A stretch of DNA of 30,080 nucleotides from JBPCRW01 sp050996405 (GCA_050996405.1 JBPCRW010000008.1:1-30080), one strand, 5' to 3'. Positions 1-7,173 are shown, numbered from the stretch's first letter. A program made the numbers and translations. Notes: generated by a model from the sequence alone, not told the origin.

Positions 1-19
1 AGTGGTGCGATGTTTAGAA

Positions 20-106
20 GTCAACAGCCGTTTGAAAACACGGCTGCTGCGCTCTCGCGCTACATCTCCGGCTAAATTTGCCAACGCATTAAATTATAGC
101 CGGAGT
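20..106. repeat. structured non-coding segment with two inverted repeats
   Basis: Two stem-forming pairs lie side by side: CAGCCG/CGGCTG around position 25-46, and CTCCGGCTA (66-74) with TAGCCGGAG (97-105), a perfect 9-bp stem with a 22-nt loop. The reading frame that runs through positions 2-256 has no recognisable protein character and would be interrupted by these hairpins and by the following terminator, so I treat the segment as non-coding. It could be the tail of a dispersed REP-like element or a small RNA; the sequence alone does not decide. Confidence 0.4.
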
Positions 107-130
107 CTTGCGCTAATCTTGGATAAAGAA

Positions 131-169
131 AAATCCGCGCCTGTTCCCGAAACAAACGCGGATTTTTTT
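131..169. terminator. bidirectional intrinsic terminator
   Basis: AAATCCGCG (131-139) pairs with CGCGGATTT (157-165). The plus strand continues into a run of T (163-169) and the minus strand into TTTTTCTTT, so it can stop transcription from either side. On the minus strand it sits about 25 nt beyond the stop of the small membrane protein at 192-596. Confidence 0.75.
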
Positions 170-191
170 AATTATTCGTTTCGCCTTTTGC

Positions 192-596
192 CTATTTCGC
201 CAAACGAATTTTTAAAAGCCCGTAAAATTGGATGTAACACGAAAGCATCGCGGTGATAATCAACAGCGTCATCGGCAAAAATCTAAACATCTCCGGCAAA
301 ACCGCGCCCAGCGATTGTTTGAACATTACACCCAATAAAATCGCAAAACCCGCAATCAAACTTCTGCCGAAAAGCCAGTTCCCAAAACTCGGTTTATCTT
401 CCGACGGTAGGAAAAAGGGTAGAACCGCGACTGCCGCCAGCGTTATCGCCAAACAAATATTGTCCAAACTCAAAGAACGAAAAGACTGTCCAAATTCGAC
501 CGCCAGAAAAAACAGAACGAAAGTTGTTTCCACAGCAAAACCGCTATTTTTCGTCAAACTTTCCCGAACTTCCGTAACTTGCGAAATTGTTTTCAT
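192..596 (-). CDS. small four-helix membrane protein, function unknown
   Basis: A 134-residue protein with four hydrophobic stretches at roughly residues 20-37, 44-63, 77-93 and 104-128, which predicts an inner-membrane protein with short loops. No catalytic or transport motif is visible and I do not recognise the family. The ATG at 596 is preceded by a weak purine stretch (GGGAA). It reads in the same direction as the XRE regulator gene ending at 684 and could be co-transcribed with it across an 87-nt gap. A terminator follows at 131-169. The opposite-strand frame over the same bases is a shadow: the hydrophobic periodicity belongs to this strand. Confidence 0.6.
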   Translation of the reverse strand: MKTISQVTEVRESLTKNSGFAVETTFVLFFLAVEFGQSFRSLSLDNICLAITLAAVAVLPFFLPSEDKPSFGNWLFGRSLIAGFAILLGVMFKQSLGAVLPEMFRFLPMTLLIITAMLSCYIQFYGLLKIRLAK

Positions 597-669
597 ATAA
601 ATTCCCGTCTTGAAATCAAACGCCTAAACTCTCCGCGTTTTATCCGAAGCAAAAACTATTTCTTTGTTA

Positions 670-685
670 AACAAAACGTTTTGTT
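670..685. repeat. 16-bp perfect palindrome at the end of the XRE gene
   Basis: AACAAAACGTTTTGTT is a perfect dyad with no spacer and overlaps the first two bases of the XRE-gene stop codon. A hairpin without a loop is unlikely to be a good terminator, so a protein-binding site is a reasonable alternative. Confidence 0.5.
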
Positions 686-1079
686 ACTTTCGCGGCTTGC
701 TGAACTGCGCGTAAGCGACGCGGAAAAGTTCCGACAACGCCTTTGCCGTTTCCGGCGACAGGTTGCGGTCGGCGCGCAAGTGCGCTTCGACAATTTCCGG
801 TGTCGCTTCGTGCGGATAATACACGACGGCTTCAATCGTCTTGTCTGTCCCGCTTTTTCCCATCACGCGGTCAACCGGCATATCCAGCCAGTTCGTCAGT
901 CGCGCGATGTTGTCCGCGTCCGGTTTGCCCGTGCCGTTTTCGATGCGCGAAAGCGTCGATGCCGAAACGTTTGTCACATCCGCGACATCACGCAAACTCA
1001 AATTTAATTCCTCACGACGGCGTTTGATAGCGCGTCCGAGTTCAATCGTATTAATCAAGCTATCATTTTTATAAGCCAT
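684..1079 (-). CDS. XRE-family helix-turn-helix regulator, DdrO-like in size and layout
   Basis: A 131-residue protein. Residues about 14-70 form an XRE/Cro-type helix-turn-helix, with the typical SASTLSRIENGTGKPD segment (recognition helix and following turn). Residues about 92-127 form a separate helical C-terminal region (TPEIVEAHLRAD, then ALSELFRVAYAQF). HTH plus a short helical tail resembles small repressors that are controlled by ImmA/IrrE-type peptidases, but no such peptidase gene is in this window. I chose the ATG at 1079 because GGAGG lies 5 nt upstream; the longer open frame to 1166 has no such site. It is divergent from the SWIM-Rad52-like gene, and the shared 255-bp intergenic region has repeated GTTTCA/TTGCAAACA elements, so autoregulation and control of the neighbour are likely (inference). 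Confidence 0.85.
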   Translation of the reverse strand: MAYKNDSLINTIELGRAIKRRREELNLSLRDVADVTNVSASTLSRIENGTGKPDADNIARLTNWLDMPVDRVMGKSGTDKTIEAVVYYPHEATPEIVEAHLRADRNLSPETAKALSELFRVAYAQFSKPRK

Positions 1080-1099
1080 ATTTTCCTCCACCTTTTTAT

Positions 1100-1334
1100 C
1101 AAGTTTCTCAAAGTTTCCGATGCAAGTCTTGTTGCACCTACCCTGACTCTGTTTCAAACGTAACACAGAAAAAATTTATTTGCAAGACGCAGTTTCACAC
1201 TTGCAACATAAAAAATTCTTTGATACAATGTTTCATAGATGAGACGAATACATGTTTCATCTATTGCAAACAAATACATGTTTCATCTATTGCAAACAAT
1301 TGAAATTTAACGTTTGTAAAAAGGAGATAGAAAA
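1100..1334. promoter_or_regulatory. divergent regulatory region with repeated operator-like units
   Basis: A 27-nt sequence starting AATACATGTTTCATC is present twice, at 1247-1273 and 1273-1299, giving a 26-bp period. Each copy holds an imperfect dyad: TGTTTCA, then five bases, then TGCAAACA. Degenerate relatives occur leftward: TGTTTCATAGATGAG near 1230, AGTTTCACACTTGCAACA near 1190, TGTTTCAAACGTAACA near 1150, and GTTTCCGATGCAA near 1112. The series covers the space between the divergent XRE and Rad52-like genes. The strong ribosome-binding site of the rightward gene (AAGGAG, 1321-1326) follows. I could not place -35/-10 boxes with confidence. Confidence 0.7.
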
Positions 1335-2597
1335 ATGACGGCACTGGCAGTAGAAAAAAATTCGGCGGAAAGACGTGAAAAAAGAGCGCGGTCAATCGCG
1401 GCGATGGGATTGGTCAATCGTGAAGGCGACCGCTTTCTCGTTTCGACTCCATCCTTGCGCGGCAGACAAACTTCGTATGAAGTGCGGCGCGATTTGGAAG
1501 GAAAAATCCGCTGTAATTGCTTGGAATTTGAAGAATCGGTCGTCACAGATTCGGGCTTTCGCTGCGAGCATATTCTCGCGGTGAAATTTTCGCTGCTGGC
1601 GAAAAATTCCGAGCCGGTCACGAAGCAATCTACGCAGATTGTTTCAAAAAACGAAAACGCAACTGAGTCATCTAATTTGGGAATGCGGAATGCGGAACGC
1701 GGAATTAAATCCGAAATCCAAAATCCAAAACCAGAAATGTCCGAAGGTGGCGAACAGAAGACGGAACAGGTTCAGAAAGCAGTTGCAGGAAATGGACAGC
1801 CTGCGGCAAACGCCGACGAACCGAATCCACTTACGAACACAGGAGACAAAAAAATGAGACAAGAAAATTTAAAGGAAATGGAAGATTTTGTGACTGCCGA
1901 AGAAGCCGCAGTCGAAACCGAAAATCAAAATAACGTTTTGACGGGAAATTTCCCGAATACGCTGCGTCAGCTTCGGCAGAATGTTGACCCGCATCTGGTC
2001 AAACAGCGCGAAGGCTGGCGCGACCGCAACGGCAATGTTCACTTGGTCGATTATGTCGAATGGCATACGGTCGCCGACATTTTGGACGAAACCGCGCCGA
2101 ACTGGTCGCATACGATTCGTGACATCAAACAAATCGGCGATATTTTCACCGTCACGGTCGCCATAACGATTGACGGAGTGACGCGCGAAGGACTCGGAAC
2201 GGGCGTTGCCGATTCGGAAATGGGCATCAAAAAAGCCGAACACGACGCTTTAAAACGCGCCGCCGTCAAATTCGGAATCGCACGCGAACTTTACCGCAGA
2301 GAATCCGATGTCATCGAACGCGAAGGCGCAATTCCGCCGCAAACCGACGGCGGTTTTCCGGCGAATCCGATTGCGAAATCGTTAGGCGATTTAGTGACGG
2401 CTAAACAGCTTGGAATGATTCGCGCCGTTTCGCGTGAAATCGGAATTGACGCGGACGAAGAATGCCAGACGGTGATGAACTGCAAAACCGACGAGCTTTC
2501 CAAAAAAGCGGCTTCGTCATTTATTCAACATTTGCAGGATAAACAGCGTCAACCGCAGGAAGTTCCGGCTCAAATGCCTCTTAGAAAAGTCGGCTAA
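1335..2597 (+). CDS. SWIM zinc finger and Rad52/DdrA-like single-strand annealing protein
   Basis: A 420-residue protein in three parts. Residues about 45-85 form a SWIM-type zinc finger (C60-x-C62 ... C77-x-H79). Residues about 97-200 are a polar, low-complexity linker. Residues about 206-325 look like the Rad52/Rad22-DdrA family: LRQNVDPHLVKQREGW, then a YVEWHTVADILDE segment, and a helix containing KRAAVKFGIARELY. A small helical domain follows at about 352-403 (TAKQLGMIRAVSREIGI), of the type often appended to phage and bacterial annealing proteins. The family binds single-stranded ends and anneals complementary strands; SWIM domains contact DNA or protein partners. The start has AAGGAG 9 nt upstream. 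It is divergent from an XRE regulator, suggesting damage-inducible or repressor-controlled expression (inference). The linker contains intergenic-type repeat words at 1679-1732. The family call rests on motif recognition only. Confidence 0.75.
   Translation: MTALAVEKNSAERREKRARSIAAMGLVNREGDRFLVSTPSLRGRQTSYEVRRDLEGKIRCNCLEFEESVVTDSGFRCEHILAVKFSLLAKNSEPVTKQSTQIVSKNENATESSNLGMRNAERGIKSEIQNPKPEMSEGGEQKTEQVQKAVAGNGQPAANADEPNPLTNTGDKKMRQENLKEMEDFVTAEEAAVETENQNNVLTGNFPNTLRQLRQNVDPHLVKQREGWRDRNGNVHLVDYVEWHTVADILDETAPNWSHTIRDIKQIGDIFTVTVAITIDGVTREGLGTGVADSEMGIKKAEHDALKRAAVKFGIARELYRRESDVIEREGAIPPQTDGGFPANPIAKSLGDLVTAKQLGMIRAVSREIGIDADEECQTVMNCKTDELSKKAASSFIQHLQDKQRQPQEVPAQMPLRKVG
1679..1732. repeat. 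intergenic-type repeat words inside a coding sequence
   Basis: The linker of the SWIM-Rad52-like gene contains GGAATGCGGAATGCGGA followed by TCCGAAATCCAAAATCC. The first word family recurs inverted at 13281-13300 (rplY-pth junction). The second recurs inverted at 13977-14010 (prs-rplY junction). Confidence 0.7.
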
Positions 2598-2604
2598 AAG
2601 TTGT

Positions 2605-2718
2605 GTCCGGCAGAAGCTGATTTTTTCAGAACTTCTGTCGGACTAACCGAATTGAGTTGCGGCAAACCGTCCAGCTTTCTCCGCAAGAGCCAGCTAATCT
2701 CACGTGCCGCAACTCAAT
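2605..2718. repeat. two consecutive long inverted repeats in a 265-bp gap
   Basis: GTCCGGCAGAAG (2605-2616) pairs with CTTCTGTCGGAC (2632-2643), a 12-bp stem with one G-U pair, 8 nt after the Rad52-like stop codon. Next, ATTGAGTTGCGGCA (2651-2664) pairs perfectly with TGCCGCAACTCAAT (2705-2718) across 40 nt. Neither is followed by a T run. The pair could be a structured RNA, a small non-autonomous element or a factor-dependent stop. The rest of 2598-2862 shows an AT-rich stretch that probably holds the promoter of the next gene. Confidence 0.6.
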
Positions 2719-2862
2719 GCTCACATTTTTACACTTCCTCTAAAGTTTTCGAGAGATTTTTGACAGTTCTCGAAATTTCATAAATCAGGCAGTAAAGGCG
2801 AAAAGAAATAATCTTCTTTTCTAAACTAATTTTTTTCTAAAAACTTGAAGGAGAATAAAAAA

Positions 2863-3312
2863 ATGTCAGAACAAACAGCAACAGCAGAACAAACAAAACA
2901 AATGCCGCGACACGGCGAAATTTGTTGGAACGAATTGGCGACAAACGATTCGGAAGCCGCGCGGAAATTTTACGGCGAGCTTTTCGGTTGGAAATTTGAA
3001 ACGCATAACATGGAATGTCAGAATGAGCAGCAGAACGAACAAAACACCGGAATGGCTTACACGGAATTAAGTCTGGACGGCAAAAAACAATTCGGCGGGA
3101 TGTATCAAATAACCAAAGAAATGGGCGAGATGAAACCGAATTGGATAAATTATATCGCGGTTGATAATGTGGACGAGTCAGCGGCAAAGGTCGGCGAACT
3201 CGGCGGAAAAATTTGTCTGCCGCCGATGGATATTCCGAACGTCGGGCGATTTTGCGTCATCACCGACCCGTCGGGCGCGACGTTTTCGATGATTACAATG
3301 AAATCCGCATAA
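2863..3312 (+). CDS. VOC/glyoxalase-fold protein
   Basis: A 149-residue protein of the vicinal oxygen chelate superfamily, with the usual opening for the group, GEICWNELATNDSEAARKFY (residues about 18-37), and the closing strand GRFCVITDPSGATFSMI. The family builds one metal site from paired beta-alpha-beta-beta-beta units; here one chain gives two half-units. Substrates vary from glyoxal adducts to antibiotics, and nothing here fixes the substrate. The start is the ATG at 2863 because GAAGGAG lies 9 nt upstream; a TTG at 2845 would place that site inside the coding sequence. It stands alone on the plus strand and ends before a strong terminator. Confidence 0.85.
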   Translation: MSEQTATAEQTKQMPRHGEICWNELATNDSEAARKFYGELFGWKFETHNMECQNEQQNEQNTGMAYTELSLDGKKQFGGMYQITKEMGEMKPNWINYIAVDNVDESAAKVGELGGKICLPPMDIPNVGRFCVITDPSGATFSMITMKSA

Positions 3313-3324
3313 CAATTGAACGAT

Positions 3325-3366
3325 AATAAAAAGCCGGAGAGAAATTATCTCATCCGGCTTTTTATT
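3325..3366. terminator. strong bidirectional terminator
   Basis: AATAAAAAGCCGGA (3325-3338) pairs perfectly with TCCGGCTTTTTATT (3353-3366), a 14-bp GC-core stem flanked by A and T runs. It lies 12 nt past the VOC gene and 30 nt past the convergent GlsB-type gene, and can serve both. Confidence 0.9.
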
Positions 3367-3396
3367 CAATTTTAGTTGTCTTAAAAAATTCTCTTT

Positions 3397-3678
3397 CTAA
3401 GCTCTTAAACTTCGTCCGGTTACTAATCGGTAAATTGCCAAAACGATAACCGCACCAATGATGGCAAAAATCACACTCATAATGCTGAAATTATTATTAT
3501 TGATGTCAGCACCGTTCCCAAAAAAGTGTAAACCAATCCAACCACCGACCGCCGCTCCGATAATTCCGAGAATTGTCGTCAAAATAAATCCGCCGCTATC
3601 AGGACCCGGCATAATCATTTTTGCCAAATATCCCGCTATAAACCCCAAAACAATCCAAATAATCAAATTAATAATCAT
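3397..3678 (-). CDS. GlsB/YeaQ/YmgE-family stress-response membrane protein
   Basis: A 93-residue, glycine-rich hydrophobic protein with three membrane segments: residues about 3-23, 31-53 and 66-87. The pattern IIWIVLGFIAGYLAKMI, a glycine-rich second helix (GIIGAAVGGWIG) and a short basic C-terminus is typical of the transglycosylase-associated/GlsB family, often stress-induced and of unknown biochemistry. An asparagine-rich loop (ADINNNNF) lies between helices two and three. AAGGAG is well placed before the ATG at 3678. It follows mutS by 77 nt, a gap with two small hairpins (3702-3723 and 3723-3736). Confidence 0.88.
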   Translation of the reverse strand: MIINLIIWIVLGFIAGYLAKMIMPGPDSGGFILTTILGIIGAAVGGWIGLHFFGNGADINNNNFSIMSVIFAIIGAVIVLAIYRLVTGRSLRA

Positions 3679-3755
3679 TTTGTTTTTCTCCTTGTCATCC
3701 GAAATAGTTCATTCAAACTATTTTGCTGAAAAGCAACATTTGTGCCAAAAATTTC

Positions 3756-6347
3756 CTATCCGGTCGCTTTTCGCAATCCGACGATATTAGCGGCTTTTTT
3801 ACTATCTTTTAGGAGATTTTTCAGTTCGTAAATTTTCATTAAGGCTTCGACCGGCGATAAACTGTCTGCATCAATTTCGGACAACGATTGTTCTATTTCG
3901 CTTTGGACTTTCGGACTTTGAAAAGAATCCGCGTTTGGATGATTTTCGTATTCGACCAAAAGCTGTTTCGCGCGACGAATAACGGGTTTTGGCAAACCTG
4001 CGAGTTTCGCGGCGTAAATTCCATAACTTTTCAGCGCAACGCCGCGCGAAACCTTATATTTAAAAACCAAATCGTGTTCCTTTTCCTCGATTTCGACGTG
4101 CAGATTTTCAAGGCGCGGCAAAACGCCTTCGAGTTCCGCTAATTCGTGATAATGCGTGGCAAAAAGCGTCCGCGTATTTAGTTTCGGATGATTATGAATA
4201 AATTCCAACACCGCACGCGCAACTGCCAAACCGTCAAAAGTCGAAGTTCCGCGACCGAGTTCGTCCAAAAGAATCAAACTATGCGCGGTGGCGTTATGCA
4301 GAATTTCGGCGGTTTCAATCATCTCGGTCATAAACGTCGATTCGCCGCTGCCGATGCGGTCATATAAACCGATGCGCGTAAAAATCCGGTCGCAAATTCC
4401 GATAACGGCTTCGTCCGCCGGAACGAAACTTCCGGTTTGCGCGAGCAAAATAATCAGCGCGATTTGCCGCAGATAAGTAGATTTTCCCGAAGCGTTCGGT
4501 CCGGTAATCAGAGCGATTTGCGCCGCGCCGTTGCCGCCAAGAGCAGAATCATTGGCAATAAATTCCGTATTTTCCTGACGCAGAATTTTCTCGATAACGG
4601 CGTGTCGCCCGTTTTTGATTCTAAGCAGCGAGGTTTCGTTGACAGTCGGGCGAACGTAATTAAATTCGTCGGCAATTTCCGCCAGCGAGCGAATCGCGTC
4701 GAGATACGCAATGGTCGAAGCCGCCAGTAAAATTTGCTGTCGTTTTTTCCCGACTTCCGCGCAAACCTGCCGAAACAAACCATTTTCGAGTTCGGCGATT
4801 CTTTCTTTGGCGTGAATTACCAGAGATTCGTGTTCTTTTAATTCAAGCGTAATAAATCTTTCGGACGGCACGAGCGTTTGTTTCCGCACATATTCGGACG
4901 GCACGAGATGCAGATTCGGTCTCGTGACTTCGATAAAATAGCCGAAAATTTTGTTGTAAGCGACGCGCAGGCTTTTAATGCCGGTTCGCTCACGCTCGCG
5001 CCGTTCCATCTCGGCGAGAAAATCTTTGCCGTCGCGCAAAGCCGCGCGAAGTTTATCGAGTTCTTCGGAAAAACCTTCGCGGATTATTCCGGTTTGTTCG
5101 GTGTAGCGATTCGGCAGTTCGTCCGAAATCGCTGAAGAAATTAAATTGGAAACTTCCTGACAATCGGGCAAATGCGCGAGCAGCGCGCCGAACCTGACCG
5201 TATCCTTTTGCAGGATATTTTTTATTTGCGGAATCAGTTCGAGGCTTTTTGCGAGCGCGAAAAGTTCATACGCCGAAATTACATTCGCTTTGGCACGACC
5301 CGAAAGACGTTCCAAATCCTTAACGTTTGCGAGAATTTCCGTCAGTCTTTCGCGTTCGTTTTTGTTTTCCTTAAACCAGGCGATATGTTCCTGTCGACGA
5401 TAAATTTCCGTCGTGTCGAGAAGCGGATACCGCAGCCAGCGGCGCAAAAGCCTGCCGCCCATCGCGGTCTGCGTGCGGTCAATCACAGATAATAAACTCG
5501 CGCCCGACGCGCTTTCAAAAACCTCTAGACTTTGCAGAGCGTGCGCGTCAATCAGCATAAAATCGCGGCTGTCATAACTCGTCAATCGCGTTAATTGTTC
5601 CGCGCCGCCCGGCTGCGTTTCGTTTAAATACGAAATCAAAGCTCCGGCGGCTTGCGCGGCGAGCGGAAAATTTTCCAGTCCGAGCGGTTTTAAATTTTTT
5701 ATGTTGAAATGCCGTAAAAGCGTTTTTTGTGATTTTTCGAGCGCGAAAAATTCCGCGTCAATCTTCGTGATGAATACAGGCAAATTTTGATTACTGAAAG
5801 TTTCTTCCGCGTCCGCGAGCAAAACTTCGGCGGGTGAAAGTCTTTGCAGTTCAATAAGCGCGTTCGCGTTTTCAATTTCCGTCGCCGCGAAATCGCCGGT
5901 CGTAATGTCCGCGTAAGCGATTCCGGCGCGTCGTCCTGTGCTGAAAAACGAAACCAGATAATTGTTCGATTTACTCTGCAAAAGATTCGGCTCGATAATC
6001 GTTCCGGCGGTCACGACGCGCACGACATCGCGTTGAATCAGCTTTTTTCCTTCCTTGTCTTTAATCGGCGAAGTGCTTGTTTGCTCGCAGATAGCGACGC
6101 GATGACCGCGCGAAATCAGCGTCGCCAGATGTCTTTCCAGAACAAAATGCGGAACTCCGGCGAGCGGCACGCGCGTGTCTTTGCCCATCGCACGCGAAGT
6201 CAAAACTATATCTAATTCTTTGGCAAGCAATCGCGCGTCGTCGTCAAACGCCTCGTAAAAATCGCCGAGCCTGAAAAGCAAAATCGCGTCTTTGTGTCTG
6301 GCTTTGATTTCAAGATACTGCCGACGAATCGGCGTTTCGGTTCGCAT
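3756..6347 (-). CDS. mutS: DNA mismatch repair protein MutS
   Basis: An 863-residue, full-length MutS that recognises base mismatches and small loops and recruits MutL. Domain I carries the mismatch-wedging Phe-x-Glu motif (GDFYEAF, F30 and E32). The core, lever and clamp regions span about 120-570. The ATPase domain has Walker A at 616-624 (GPNASGKST), Walker B LILLDE at 691-696 and the DELGRGTSTFDG signature. The helix-turn-helix near 770-790 reads SYGIYAAKLAGLP where many MutS have His after Ile. The start at 6347 fits the family's N-terminal length (RRQYLEIKARH), though no Shine-Dalgarno sequence precedes it. Ten bases upstream lies an inverted repeat that fills the gap to the Mrr-like gene. 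Confidence 0.97.
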   Translation of the reverse strand: MRTETPIRRQYLEIKARHKDAILLFRLGDFYEAFDDDARLLAKELDIVLTSRAMGKDTRVPLAGVPHFVLERHLATLISRGHRVAICEQTSTSPIKDKEGKKLIQRDVVRVVTAGTIIEPNLLQSKSNNYLVSFFSTGRRAGIAYADITTGDFAATEIENANALIELQRLSPAEVLLADAEETFSNQNLPVFITKIDAEFFALEKSQKTLLRHFNIKNLKPLGLENFPLAAQAAGALISYLNETQPGGAEQLTRLTSYDSRDFMLIDAHALQSLEVFESASGASLLSVIDRTQTAMGGRLLRRWLRYPLLDTTEIYRRQEHIAWFKENKNERERLTEILANVKDLERLSGRAKANVISAYELFALAKSLELIPQIKNILQKDTVRFGALLAHLPDCQEVSNLISSAISDELPNRYTEQTGIIREGFSEELDKLRAALRDGKDFLAEMERRERERTGIKSLRVAYNKIFGYFIEVTRPNLHLVPSEYVRKQTLVPSERFITLELKEHESLVIHAKERIAELENGLFRQVCAEVGKKRQQILLAASTIAYLDAIRSLAEIADEFNYVRPTVNETSLLRIKNGRHAVIEKILRQENTEFIANDSALGGNGAAQIALITGPNASGKSTYLRQIALIILLAQTGSFVPADEAVIGICDRIFTRIGLYDRIGSGESTFMTEMIETAEILHNATAHSLILLDELGRGTSTFDGLAVARAVLEFIHNHPKLNTRTLFATHYHELAELEGVLPRLENLHVEIEEKEHDLVFKYKVSRGVALKSYGIYAAKLAGLPKPVIRRAKQLLVEYENHPNADSFQSPKVQSEIEQSLSEIDADSLSPVEALMKIYELKNLLKDSKKAANIVGLRKATG

Positions 6348-6357
6348 ATAAAATTCT

Positions 6358-6438
6358 AACGCAAAGCCGCAAAGCCGCGAAGATTTTCAAAATAATTTTT
6401 CTTTCTCGCACCTTTGCAACTTTCGCGTCCTTTGCGTT
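6358..6438. repeat. gap-filling inverted repeat between Mrr-like gene and mutS
   Basis: AACGCAAAG (6358-6366) pairs perfectly with CTTTGCGTT (6430-6438). Inside, both arms continue with variants of the words CGCAAAG and CGCGAAG, giving an imperfect longer stem. It starts 6 nt after the Mrr-like stop and ends 10 nt before the mutS start. Confidence 0.7.
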
Positions 6439-6444
6439 GAAAAC

Positions 6445-7146
6445 TTATTTTAACAGAAAATCGCGCAGAATTTCAGCCACGTTTTTAAGGTTTTGAGAAA
6501 CCGTTTTGATTTGTGAAAAAGTCAAAATCGTGACGGCGTTTTCGATGTCCTGAAATTCTCTTTCGAGCGATTTGCGGGCGCGGTTTAAATCTCTTTCCGA
6601 AGCGAGAACGAGATAAATTTTTGAACGCTGCGCGACAAAGGCGCGTTTGAGTTTGGCGAAAGCCGAATCAATATTGCCTTTACTTTGGACTTCAAAAACG
6701 TGCGACAGGCGCGAAACTTTTTCATTTTCGCGCCAGACAACATCGTAAAATTCAAACTCGGTTTCAGCGTAAAATCCCAGACTCATCCCGATTTCAACCA
6801 GCATTTTCTGAATCTCGCCGTGCGTTAATTCTGTCCGCTCGGTTGTTGAAATAACAAAACCCTGTGATTCGGTTTCGACTTCCCTGTTTCCTCTTTCGGT
6901 AATTGTCCAAAATCCGCGCGTTCGCTGTAAAAGTCTTTTATCATCCAATTCTCGTCCGGCTCGTTGGACAAGTTTTCGCCAGTTTGCCGAAGCGTTTGCG
7001 CGAATCGCGCGAATTTCATTTTCCGAAAGCTGCGGAAAATAATTTATCAAACGTTCATACAAAAATCGCACGTCTTCCGCGCCGCCGACGGCGACAAGCT
7101 CCTGTAAAATAGGGATTTCGAGCGTAGATGAAGGCGGAAATGACAT
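6445..7146 (-). CDS. winged-helix (Mrr N-terminal-like) protein with a nuclease-like C-terminal half
   Basis: A 233-residue protein. Residues about 10-90 resemble the winged helix at the N-terminus of Mrr-type restriction proteins: a LPILQ-like opening (here IPILQELVAVGG), a helix with NWRKLVQRAGREL, and a GFWTITERG wing. Residues about 106-225 contain D135 in FYDVVW, the strand FEVQSKG with Q154-x-K156, and a following helix AFAKLKRAF. A D...QxK arrangement matches the Mrr-type variant of the PD-(D/E)xK nuclease core. It could be a nuclease or a nuclease-derived sensor; catalysis is not proven. It sits within a run alr-plsC-this-mutS with 27-nt spacing to plsC, so it is likely co-transcribed. 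No partner methyltransferase is present, so a classical restriction role is not supported. Confidence 0.6.
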   Translation of the reverse strand: MSFPPSSTLEIPILQELVAVGGAEDVRFLYERLINYFPQLSENEIRAIRANASANWRKLVQRAGRELDDKRLLQRTRGFWTITERGNREVETESQGFVISTTERTELTHGEIQKMLVEIGMSLGFYAETEFEFYDVVWRENEKVSRLSHVFEVQSKGNIDSAFAKLKRAFVAQRSKIYLVLASERDLNRARKSLEREFQDIENAVTILTFSQIKTVSQNLKNVAEILRDFLLK

Positions 7147-7173
7147 CTTGATTTTAGATTTCGGATTTTCTGT

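Noticed and set aside
2..256. Open frame of 84 codons on the plus strand at the left edge
   Set aside because: It runs across two hairpins and an intrinsic terminator, has no family character, and overlaps the end of the minus-strand membrane protein.
2601..2783. 60-codon plus-strand frame after the Rad52-like gene
   Set aside because: It is made of the two inverted repeats at 2605-2718 and has no ribosome-binding site or recognisable protein pattern.
3888..6215. Several plus-strand frames opposite mutS
   Set aside because: They are rich in Arg, Phe and Asn as expected for antisense frames of this base composition, and MutS on the minus strand is complete.
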